From contig OW028575.1 in NCBI GenBank assembly GCA_932294295.1, positions 15,628,058-15,692,057 of the forward strand: a stretch of 64,000 bases of DNA. Reading direction: 5' to 3'. Positions within the stretch are counted from its first letter, which is position 1. Every line of letters starts with the position of its first letter. The notes beneath the pieces are model-generated. The model was not told the origin of the DNA, made no database searches, and saw nothing but the letters and a program-made list of their open reading frames with translations. Of the stretch, positions 1 through 10,300 are shown one piece after another. Source of the DNA: Alitta virens. Lineage: Eukaryota; Annelida; Polychaeta; Phyllodocida; Nereididae. Both the position numbers and the translations under genes were made by a program.

Positions 1-10
1 ACTTTCTCAC

Positions 11-1300
11 CTCCTGAATGACCACGGATTGTGCTAACACACCTCCATGACTCCACATTGACTACATTGCTGCCAAACACCTGACTAGGTCCACCTCTGG
101 ATGAAGAAATATTAAAGAAAACAAATAAATCATGGCAGTGTGACTTCAATTTTTAGCTTTTTCAAATGTCACAAAAGAATTTTTCTCATGTGCAAATATA
201 GGCCTAATGAACAGTGACAAATACCCTCTGGGTAAAACCTTACCTGCTGGCCTGCCAAATCATTATGAGCTTATCATCCCCAGCTGATGCCAAATATTGG
301 CCATTATTAGACCACCGTACACAGTTCACACAAGCTGAAACAGCACAGATAATGCAAGTCAGCTCTACAGCTCAGGAAATGCTAATAGCTCAGACACTCA
401 ATAAAGAAACTTGTGCAGAAACCATTTATGCAGCAACATCTTACCCAAGTGGTTGTCAAGAGTGCATAGCATCTTCGGAATGGTATCATTCTTCTCCGCT
501 TCCTCCGACCGCACTGGTTCCAAATTCCAGATGACCACCTTGCCGCAGTTATCTCCTTGACCACCAGTGGCAAATCTTGACCCATCTGGGTGGATGTCAA
601 TGGAGAAAATTGGTTTGCCTGCAACAGGGAAGGGTAAACAAAACCTTAATGATATACAGTGTACACATGTTTATCAATCATATGTATCCAGACATCTTTC
701 CTTTCCAGTGGATTATGACAGTGACAGTCACAAAGTTAAACTGCAATCTATGAATTAAGAAAAGAAAAAAAAATTTATATTCATATATATGGAGGGTTGT
801 ATTTTGTTAGTTTTGAGGCTAATTGTCATTTTCATGATTATGCCACATTTTGTGACATTAAGCTATGTTTCATTTGTCTGCCAGTTTTGGAGGGTGCAGT
901 TATTGGTACAATGAAGTCTTGTCCATTTCCCATCAAAGAGCCTAGCTGTCAACTAACAACCTAACCCCCCAAGCATCCTTCTATTTGTGATAAGATAAGA
1001 ATTAAGATAATGAGAATTTGGGGTACAGGCATGTTATCTAGAATTTGTCCACTGCCCCTGGCGAAGAATCGCGGCCCATGCATTTGTATGCCTGACAGTC
1101 TCACGAGAGCTTTATATGAGAGGTACACCACCAGATTTGCACTGCCATCAGTTTTGGCCCGGGGTGCAATGCAATGCAGTTCCAGCTTTTTGTTCTCACA
1201 CCCAAATATTTGCATCTTTCTGCAACGCTTGCTGCGAACAAATCACATTAAAGATGTTCTTACCTCCATGTGACACCCAACCAGGTTTCAGTAGCCGCAT
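11..1300 (-). CDS. HIRA: HIRA histone chaperone, N-terminal WD40 exons (partial, 3' part outside window)
   Basis: HIRA deposits histone H3.3 on chromatin independently of replication; its N-terminal WD40 propeller scaffolds the complex. Four coding exons are visible on the minus strand: 1264-1300 (begins MRLLKPGWVSHGG), 445-618 (KPIFSIDIHPDG, RFATGGQGDN, KVVIWNLEPV, IPKMLCTLDNHL), 244-334 (CVNCVRWSNNGQYLASAGDD, KLIMIWQAS) and 11-96 (GPSQVFGS, NVESWRCVSTIRGHSGD). All junctions are GT-AG and phases join exactly (G|GC, G|CT, AG|A), giving about 129 codons. The ATG is chosen because MRLLKP matches the family N terminus and the next exon continues in frame. Later blades, the B domain and the C terminus lie left of position 1. 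Identification rests on recognised family sequence; the exon boundaries are read from the DNA. Confidence 0.95.
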
Positions 1301-1480
1301 TTTCCTGCTAAACAGTCATCTAACTATTGTACTTCAACACAAAACAACGCAATAAATAAACACCGCCTGTAATATCAAAATGCCGCCATATTTGTTTCAC
1401 CGACTAGGTGAAAGGTCAGCACAATGTCAAGGTCATTCATAAGAGTGTCGAAATGACCAGGGAGCAGTCAGTTTTCAGTA
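1301..1480 (-). promoter_or_regulatory. HIRA 5' UTR / promoter region with YY1-like motif
   Basis: Immediately upstream of the HIRA ATG. Positions 1382-1389 read GCCGCCAT, which on the gene strand is ATGGCGGC, the YY1-type core common near transcription starts of housekeeping genes. It lies about 85 bp before the ATG. No TATA box is evident. The start site itself cannot be fixed from sequence alone. Confidence 0.45.
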
Positions 1481-1499
1481 ATTACCAGAAAATGAGATC

Positions 1500-2985
1500 A
1501 CATAGCTGACCCAATGGGAAATTTAGTACATGGGGCAAAAGGGGACGACCCATTGGGCTCTGAGTGGGGATAGGAGAGTGGGACATCCATAGGCCCAGTG
1601 ATACCTTATGACCTAGTGGGACTCCCTTTTAGACAGTGAGGAGGTGAGGAAGCCCAGTGGGATATACCTTATGACCTAGTGGGACCCATTTTAAAGAGTG
1701 AGGAGGTGAGGAGACCTGATTGGATACACCCAAGCTACTCAACCTTTTGGTGGCCATGTTAGTGAGAAGATCCAATGGGATCTTCAAGATGAGGAGGCGA
1801 GGAGAACCAATGGGATCCCTATTATATATATAAGCTCAGAATTATGGGATCCATGATAATTAAAGAGTGAGGAAGTAAGGAGTCCCAATAGGATACCCCT
1901 AAGCAGCTAAGCTAGTGGGACCCCCTCTTACAGAGTGAGAAGGCGAGGAGACCAAATGGGATGCCCTAAGCTTAAGGTACTCAGATGCTATTAAATAATA
2001 GCAACTTAATTGCTGGGACCCCAGTTAGAGATTGAGGAGGTGAGGAGACCCAGTAGGGTACCTTAAGCTAGTGGGACCCTCTCACAAATAAGGAGGCAAA
2101 GAGACCTAATGGGATACACTAACCTACTTGACCAGACCTAGTGGGACCCATGTTAGAGAGTGAGGAAGTGAGGAGACCCAGTGGGACACCTCAATGGTAC
2201 TGAGGAAGTGAGGAGACCCAATGGGACACTGCAGTAAGCTACTCAGACCTAGTGGATCCCCTGTTAGAGAATGAAGAAGTGAGGAGATCCAGTGGAATAC
2301 CAATAAGATCTGAGGATCTAGAAGGACCCAGCTCGACACCCCAATGGAACAAGGAAGTGTGAAGACCCAGTGGGATACCCATATAGGCACCCAGTGGGAT
2401 ATCCCATGACTTAGCGGGACCCCAGTTAGAGGTGAGAAAGTGAGGAGACCCAACTGGATATCCCACTGGTTCTTCTCACTTCCTCAGTACCATTGGGGTG
2501 TCCCACTTGGTCATCCTGGGTCCTCGGTATCATATATGGGTATCTTATGCAATATGGGTATCCTACTGGGTCTTCTTATTTCCTCACTTTGACTGAGGTA
2601 TCCTCAGTGCCAGTGGGTATCCCACTGCATGGGTCACCCAAGGTCCATATATCCAACTGGATTTCCCCATTCTCTTGGGTTTCTTCACCTCCTGAGGAGG
2701 AGACTCTGTAGGAGGGGTCCCACAAGCCTAATTGAGGGTCTAACTCTCTAAGAGGGGTCCCACAGGCTTGGGGTATCCCATTGGGTCTCTTCACAACCAC
2801 TCCCTAACCTGGGGTCCCACTAGATCATGGGGTGTCCCACTAGTTAACCCTCTGGGTCTCATCACCTCCTCTCTGCATTTTGGGTTTTCTCACATCCTAG
2901 CTTTTAAAAAAACAAGTTGCTCCCTCGTGGGGTGCCGGCTGGGTCAACCCAGTGGACACCCGGGATCCCAGTATGACTCCTAAAA
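1500..2985. repeat. Degenerate minisatellite in two opposed orientations
   Basis: About 1.5 kb of imperfect units of roughly 40-85 bp. Left of about 2458 the plus strand repeats GAGGTGAGGAGACCCAGTGG followed by GATA and a spacer ending in CTAGTGGGACCC (units start near 1639, 1699, 1868, 1936, 2033, 2089, 2161, 2200, 2271, 2349 and 2433). Right of about 2458 the same unit appears as its reverse complement (TATCCCACTGG, TCTTCTCACTTCCTCA and variants at 2461, 2565, 2690, 2770 and 2850). The short open frames here are repeat shadows without conserved protein features. Confidence 0.85.
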
Positions 2986-4472
2986 AATTGGGACAGTAAT
3001 ATATTAGTTCTGGCACTATCCATCGGTGGAGCCACAAGCGGGCTGCATTGTGGGCTAGGCTGACATGTCATTTTGCCAATTCTGACAGAGGGCTGATCAG
3101 CCATTGGCCAAATGTTATTAACTTGATAAAGTTTTATTTAGATGTGCTTTAATTCCAGAACGCGTTTGACATGATTGACATTGGCCCTATGTGTTCACAC
3201 AGAAATTATGCTTAACCACCTGATCACCTTTAGACATCCCACATACTGCTGCACAAAACATAAATGCCAATACTTGCATTTTAAAAGGCAACTTGTTTTA
3301 TGCATCATAAATCATAAATCATTGAATTAACACTTTGCACTAACCCAATTGATTAAATATACAAAATATGTACTGCCTTTGAAATTAAGTTTAAACTTGA
3401 TTTACATAAAACAAATATTATTATATCAAATTTATTTATTTATTATTATCAGTTTTTTCACAAAGGTATGATATTTATAGATAAAATACATTTTGTCATT
3501 GTGCATTGTTTTAGCTTTATTTATTTTTTCAACATAATATTTACACAAAGGTTTATTGACCCAACCCTTATGTGAACTCAGCCCCATATTAATTGCAATT
3601 CACACATGCACTAGTACATGTAACAGAATTAACCCTAGTTAACAGTGGCCATACTATCAAAAGGTTTTTAAAACTAGTGAAAGGGAAGGAGTGATTTAGA
3701 GGGTCTAAATTTCAGAAAGGGAAAAAGCAGTGGCCGACTCAAACTTTATTTTGACTTGTGATGGGTCTACAGGTAAATGTCAATGTCTCAGCTTATATGA
3801 CCAGCTGCCAGAGGCAGATGTAATAATGAGATTATATGGCTTGGTATTTCCTTAATTAGTATCTATACTGTGGTCCAATGCAAAATTATATTGCAGTACA
3901 ATTCTTAGTGTGTGCCCCCCCCCCCCCCCCCATTAAATAGTTTATAAAGGTCTATATTAAAATTTTTGACTTGGGGCAGGATTTTTTTTAAAGATGGGAG
4001 ATATGAATTATACTAATTAAGATAAACATGACAATAAGTCCAGCTCCAACTCGAGATCCTGACCAAATTCAATGACCTACTCATATACCTTTCAGCATTT
4101 AGAGAAATTATTCCCAGCTTAACAATGCGGTTTAAACATATCCCCAATGATTTACATAAAATATAATTAAATAGAAAATAATATGAAAAAACAAAATCAT
4201 GAATAGTTGAAAAACAGTTCAACAAGCATAGAAACGAACTGACTGTGTTCAGCTATCAGTGGATCCGAAGCTCAGTCAGCTTATATTAGGTCAATAGTCA
4301 ACAATTATCAAAACAATTTTTATTTGCAATGACCAGCCTTCAAAACATTAGGAACAATTCCTAGATGCATAATTTTGTAAGCATCGATCTGCTTCTCTGA
4401 TCATGGCATTGCGCATTCCCGCCAGAAATAATTAACACACAACGCCCCCATTTGGGGCCTCAAGCAAATTGA
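2986..4472. other. AT-rich intergenic DNA between minisatellite and NME5 upstream region
   Basis: No gene is seen. It holds a dispersed repeat copy at 3781-3887, a run of 17 C at 3915-3931 and otherwise AT-rich sequence with short A/T tracts. Reading frames are short and lack recognisable domains. Confidence 0.6.
3781..3887 (-). repeat. SINE-like dispersed repeat, copy 1
   Basis: Contains CAGCTTATATGACCAGCTGC, CAGAGGCAGATGTAATAATG, then GGCTTGGTAT and TGTGGTCCAATGC. These blocks recur in the same order in copies at 6227, 29124, 44860 (opposite strand) and 48965 (opposite strand). The strand is given relative to the 44860 copy, which carries a tRNA-type B box at its head. Confidence 0.65.
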
Positions 4473-4480
4473 TGACGTCA
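4473..4480. promoter_or_regulatory. Perfect CRE palindrome TGACGTCA
   Basis: An exact cAMP-response element (CREB/ATF consensus) about 540 bp upstream of the NME5 ATG. It is 8 bp long, so chance occurrence is possible. Two further GACGTCATT sites occur in NME5 intron 2 near 5805 and 5950. Confidence 0.35.
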
Positions 4481-4919
4481 CACCATACTGACGAACGCAC
4501 TGTTTTGATCGTCGATTCGCCACTTATTTTGCTCATTTAAGTGACTTAAAAGACAATCAGAGCCATCAACTTGAAGAAGCAAGCAATTAATAGAAACATT
4601 TTTATAATCGATCTGCATACAAGTAAGTGAGGAAAATTCAGTAAAATGTCGTGATCGTATTTCTACCAAAAAAGAATAGCAAGGCTACAGAACTGTGTTT
4701 GCTGATCTAGCTAGGTGCTTGATTCTGGGACCTATATAAAATGCACAAGCTAGTTCTGGGCAAAGAACTGCATCTCGCAGTTCTTTGGTTCTGGGTTAAA
4801 AAAAACCATAGATGGATCAAAAACGGACGATGTTTGTTTTAGCGGTTCGCACTTATATCCGGTATGAATGGTGCCTGAACTGCAGATCCGCATTGACAGA
4901 CATGTCAAGCGAATGGAGT

Positions 4920-4934
4920 GTTGCCCTTAGCAAC
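4920..4934. promoter_or_regulatory. RFX X-box in NME5 promoter
   Basis: GTTGCCCTTAGCAAC fits the RFX half-site consensus GTNRCC-N(0-3)-RGYAAC with no mismatch and is a perfect inverted repeat of GTTGC. It lies 83 bp before the NME5 ATG, in the distance range typical of X-boxes in ciliary genes. RFX factors drive cilium genes across animals, and NME5 is an axonemal protein, so motif and gene function agree. Confidence 0.75.
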
Positions 4935-5016
4935 GGGTGTCAACAACCTTGCACATGTCAGTAACCACATGCATTTGTTGTGTGGAAGATTCAGTCGTTG
5001 AGCGCAATATTCCACG

Positions 5017-6671
5017 ATGACAGGTACCAATGGAGAACCTACACCGGTTGTACAGCCACCACAGATATTTGTGGAACGAACACTGGCCATTATAAAGCCA
5101 AATGCTGTAGGGAAAGCTGAGGAAATAGAGGACATAATCTTGAGATCAGGCTTCACAATTTTGCAGGTATAGCTAAACTGCTGTTGTCAGTGTTGATACC
5201 AGACTGAGATCAGGGCTGGCTTTACTTTTACTCTAATTTATAATAATTAGTCCATTTCAACTTCAAGAATAGAAAATACTGTGAATTGATTGCAGAAGAG
5301 ACGTGTGCAGTTAACCCCAGAGCAGGCAAGTGACCTCTACGCAGAACATTTCGGAAAGTTGTTCTTCCCAAGTCTGGTATCATACATGGCCAGTGGGCCT
5401 ATTGTGGTGTTGGTACTGGCTAGAGAACAGGCTATTTCATACTGGAGAGAATTAATTGGACCTACAAATACAGAGAAGGCTCGTCAGACACACCCTGACT
5501 GGTAAATTACTTGAAAAAATATAAACTTGCAAGAAAATCCACTGGTGCAGAAGTAAGCTAACTGTACAATGTAATCACAGGCGCCGTCCAGCTGGCATCA
5601 TTGCCTTGTCAACCATAATATAAAAAGGTATCACTCTCGTGCACTGAGCAGGTTGACTTGGCCTCATTCAAAGGCCTGATGCTCACTACACTTAAGTTAA
5701 ACCTCTGATTCTTCCGTAACATCAAGTGAACAATATTTCCTACTGTTTTGAATCAACACAATAGTGGTTATTTACTCATTTTATGCTATTATAATGCATT
5801 TTAACGACGTCATTACGATCGCGACAGTCATGCGGACAGAATGTAGGTCATTCAGAGCAGCTGCAGAGGCACACAAGGTGTTTATTTAGTATAACCCTGA
5901 GGCCCAGTAGGCCGCTGACTGGCTGCAAACAGTCGTGGACCTGATTTAGACGTCATTGGTGACACTAATGACCTAGATTATGTCCCCAAGACTCTCACCA
6001 CAGAATTTCGAGTGCTCCACCTTTGTTTCTGCTGTCTTGGCACCCCAGCCTCTGCTGGAGGGCACCTTTGGTGTAATCAATTATTGTTTCTTGTAGCCTT
6101 CGAGCGATATATGGCACAGATGAGCAACGAAATGGACTTCATGGTAGCGACTCTTACACAAGTGCAGCAAGAGAAATTAGATTCTTCTTCCCTGATAGTA
6201 AGTTTTTCCTTAGAATCTCCTGCTAGTCAGCTTATATATATATATGACAAGCTGCCGGAGGCAGACATGATAAAGATGCAGTCCACATACACCATGCGAC
6301 ACATTTACCTCATGTATAAGTGGGGTTTTTTTACGTGCCCCATCATGAATGATCCGGTAGTCACGGGAAATAATCATTAAATTTCAGGTGTTGTGGAGCC
6401 AATTGCTGTGGGCCAAGTTGCGAAGGACTACCTGTCAAAGGCTGTCAACCCAACGTTATTGAAAGGACTAACTGAACTTTGCAAACAGAAACCAGAGGAT
6501 CCAGTGGTGAGTAAAATACTTACCACAAACACTATGCAAATCTCTGGTCTCAAAATTCTTCAACTGCCAATAACACAATTCAATCTTTTTCAGTTATGGC
6601 TCGCAGATTGGTTGCTGGACAACAATCCAAACAAACCGAAAATAAATGATCCCACAGTGGAAGAACCATAA
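5017..6671 (+). CDS. NME5: NME5, ciliary nucleoside diphosphate kinase homolog with DPY-30 tail
   Basis: Five exons: 5017-5166, 5296-5501, 6097-6197, 6388-6506 and 6594-6671, all GT-AG and in phase, giving 217 aa (human about 212). The NDK domain starts at IFVERTLAIIKPNAV (about residues 17-31) and continues through QLTPEQASDLYAEHFGKLFF, ASGPIVVLVLAREQAI and LRAIYGTDEQRNGLHGSD, where the His of NGLHGSD is the phosphohistidine position of NDKs. The C-terminal exons encode LTELCKQKPEDPV joined to LWLADWLLDNNPNKP, the DPY-30/RIIa-like docking motif typical of NME5. NME5 is a radial-spoke/axonemal protein needed for ciliary motility; NDK activity of the family member is debated. The ATG follows a clear promoter X-box, and the gene is convergent with prosaposin. 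Confidence 0.96.
6227..6316 (-). repeat. SINE-like dispersed repeat, copy 2 (NME5 intron 3)
   Basis: Shares TCAGCTTATATATAT, GACAAGCTGCCGGAGGCAGA and CACCATGCGACACATTTACC with the other copies, within a 190-bp intron. The copy therefore makes up nearly half of that intron. Confidence 0.6.
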
Positions 6672-6744
6672 TTGTTATTCTTCACACAAATCTGTAAATA
6701 TATATATTATGTTGTTTTATGCATCTCCGATTCACATTCAATAC

Positions 6745-6777
6745 AATAAAGATAATTTTTAAAGAAACTTTTTTATT
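6745..6777. terminator. Facing poly(A) signals of NME5 (+) and prosaposin (-)
   Basis: AATAAA at 6745-6750 on the plus strand serves NME5, 74 bp after its stop. TTTATT at 6772-6777 is AATAAA on the minus strand and is the only clear poly(A) signal seen downstream of the prosaposin stop, implying a 3' UTR of about 0.55 kb. With cleavage 10-30 bp after each signal the two mRNAs would overlap at their 3' ends. Confidence 0.65.
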
Positions 6778-7318
6778 GGTTTTATCAAATCCATTACAAA
6801 TGAGAATATAAGAGCTATAGAGAAAAAAACCATAAGATATGAGGACATGTGCCTAAGTAATTTTGGAGACTATCTCCCTCTCCCGAAGTAGGACCTACAT
6901 AAAATCTTACAAGTTTTAAAAAAAAAAGTACTAGTAACAGCAAAGAACCCATTGTGACAGAAGTTTTCTAGTGAAGAAAAAAAATTAGGAGAAGTTAATA
7001 TAAAATCAGTAATATTTTACACCTGTTATAAAAATTGTTCAAATATGTACAGAAAATCACAATGTGCTCTATATTACATCTTATACAAACATTCTGAATC
7101 ACTGGTATTGCAAATGGTGCAAGATCAACCTGCATAACAATTTCATCCCAACTGATTTCCTTTCCAAGATCCAGATTTTGCTGATACCATATTTTATGGC
7201 TGGCAAAAATTTCATAGAGAAAATAATTTACACACCAGCTTTGAAAAAAACTCAGTGATTATAGATTTCGAAACTTCGCTGATCAAAGAATATACGTTAG
7301 TGGGATTTGGAAAATCTA
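6778..7318 (-). other. Probable prosaposin 3' UTR
   Basis: AT-rich sequence between the prosaposin stop (7319-7321) and the minus-strand poly(A) signal at 6772-6777. No other gene is seen; plus-strand open frames here are short and lack similarity to anything I recognise. Confidence 0.6.
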
Positions 7319-10300
7319 CTACTCATCCATGTAGCCATGTTTTTCACAGTGAGCTTCAGTCTGAAAGAAAGAATAAAAATATTTACATCAGAATCACAAC
7401 ATCTGGCAAATTCCCAGGTAGCATGTAAGATCGGGTTAACGTACACCAACATTCGCCAACAAAACAATTTGGCATTTTCTCTGGGTCTATGTGCCTAAGT
7501 CAATCAAAGGTACAATAGGGCATTTTAGTCATGCGTGATTTGGTGCATGACTATCTCCAAATAATTGATGACATCACCAATGATACAATTGTACTCACTG
7601 ACCTTGGATGACATCCAATCGTTTGGCGACAGGCATGCATTTCACACGCTCAATTGCCACTTATTTTATTATTATGATAAATGCCTGCTGAGCTTCGTTT
7701 CCATGTATAATGTATACCGAACAGCGCATCATTTTTATCCGCTAAATTACTAGCTACAGAGAATACAAACTATGGATTATGTATAAGTGTACGTACTGTA
7801 CCTATGGAAGAAGTCAATTTAAATTTAAATGCTTTCTTGAATACACATTGTAATACGAAGCAAAGACTGCACTATGAGCACATGAAAACGGTAATATAGT
7901 GATACACACCTTGCACTTCTTGGCATTGGCTCTAGTAGCACACCAGTATGATGGTCCAAAGGTGCACTCATTGGTTCCGACCAACTGGGCTTTGGCAGGG
8001 ACTATCTTGAGCATGGGAGCCATGGTCTGTTTGCTGCACAAGCCCAATTCCTGAAAGACGGACAGACAGACGATGTGACTAATTTGCCAATGGTGCCATA
8101 CAGACAACATTCACATGAATGATTCACAAACCTTACCGTACAAACTTCTGAAGGTGTGAGTTCTTTTTCGAGCAGGTCAATTAGGGCTGAAGCATAAGTC
8201 TCAATGAAAGTGTTGCACTGAAATGAGAACAATGAATATGAATATCAGTGAAAAACCTATCCTTGTAAGTGTTACAGTAATCATCAAATTTATATGGAAA
8301 TTTTTTAAAATGGAAAGTATTGTCTACACTTACCTCAGCTTGCACTTGAGAGGGCAGGAAGTTGCACACTTTTTCCAAAGTTTGTTTGATTTCTTCCCGA
8401 GTGGCATTCTCCTGCAACAAGCTGTCTACATACTGGACGATCGTTTCACAAACTCCACACATTTCTCCATTGCGGATGACTGAAATAAACAGTTAAATTA
8501 GACCAAAATTACTAAAGAATTTTTGAAATTCTGTTGTATTCTCAATACCTAGGTATCCCATACATCATTTATAAAAATTCGGTAATCACAGATGTAACCA
8601 CGACCCAACACATCACAAGAAGCAGATTAAGGATTATAATAAAACCCAACCACAGTGGTGGATCAGCTCATTGAAACCCATTCGTGAGCTGTCTGGCTTC
8701 GCCACGAGTGAGTTCCTCTGCCAGACAGCTCACGAATGGGTTTCAATGAGCTGATCCACCACTGTGGTTGGGTTTTATTTATATCCCACACTTTTACAGA
8801 TATTTTGAGCATTTTTAGCTGAGAAAACTTAAGAAATTAAGAAATGTTTTGACCAAATTCTTGTACTTTTCATATTGATATTCCTACACAAACAGTGAGG
8901 ATCACAAATCTAATTAATATTCATAAACATCTCAGCAGCCAATCACAGAAGAGAACCAAGCACACAAACAGACGTCACAACGTCATACCATTCAAAAGTT
9001 TGAAGGCTTTTAGCAGAAAAATAGGCATTTGATAGATTGTGTTTGTTATAGAAACCTGTGTTTTGTTCATGTAGAAATATGTGTTTCATCATTTAATGAG
9101 AAAAATATGAGTATTTTAGTCAGAATTATGGTTCAGTGCAACCACATTCATCAGTGACGCCACTGTGCATTTGGTGTCCATGGCAACAGTGCTGAATGCC
9201 TATCTGTTCGAGTTTAACAGACAGTTTCGTCGGTAAAAACAAATCGCCGGTACGGATAAACAACGAATTATATATATGTAATGTTAGTAGATTTAAAACG
9301 AGGAGAGATTCAGCTTCATGCCAGTTTTTCTTTGGTAAATCGGACAAGAATTGGCGAAGTTGTGACCATGGCATGTTCAATGTAGTGGATGTCAGCCTGT
9401 TTGAGATCAACAGATTGTTTTGTCGGTAAAAACGAGTCGCCGATACAAATAATCTATGACATATATAAAGAAACTGTGTGTTAGCAGATTTGAAGAATAG
9501 AGAAACTGAGCTTCAAGCCAATTTTTATTTGGTCAAAATTGGTCAAGAATTGACGAAGTTGTGGCCATTTTCCAGATTTAATGGGCAAAGTGAAAGTGGA
9601 AGTGCTTTGAACTGAAGTCTCGTCCAGACATGACCAATGACCGCTACGGACAACTTTTAGTTTTCAAAATTACTTTTAAATAGCATATTTACTTCAAACC
9701 TAGTTTTTGTTTCATGAATAGTAGTCTATATAGTATGCGAAACTGTGATTTTAGTGTGAAAGTAAAAATGAAAGTGAAACTGATCAACCTAAAGTAGTCC
9801 GTCCAATATGTAAATCAGTGATGGTGGAACACAATTTATTATAATTAGGGATGGTGGATCACAAAAAATACCACATGGGTTGTTCCTAATAGGTTTTCTA
9901 TGAGGAACACAGCCAAGTGTGGGATATTGACTCTTTAATAAATACCTTTGACAGGCTGATGCTTCACAGGTTTTACAGCTTTGTTCGTGCACAGACCAAG
10001 GGTAGAACAGACAAGATCTGGGCTCAGCTCTTGTGCAAGCAATTCAATGATTGCAGGGGCGTACTGGTCAACGAAATCCTTGCATTGAAGCTTAATGGTG
10101 TCTGGCATAATGTCACATACTTGTTCCAATGCCTTCTGAATTTCAGCCTGTGTATGAAAAGACACAAAGTCATGATTGGTTAAAGTCACACTTTGTGAAT
10201 AGAGCCATACAACTGCTTTTGTTTCCATATTAACAATGATTAAGGTATGACAGAATACACACTGTTGATTTACTTATAAATGTAAAATTATTATATCGAT

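Noticed and set aside
214..758. Plus-strand frames at 214-534 and 567-758
   Set aside because: They lie opposite HIRA exons 2 and 3 and their introns; the minus-strand spliced reading matches the family exactly.
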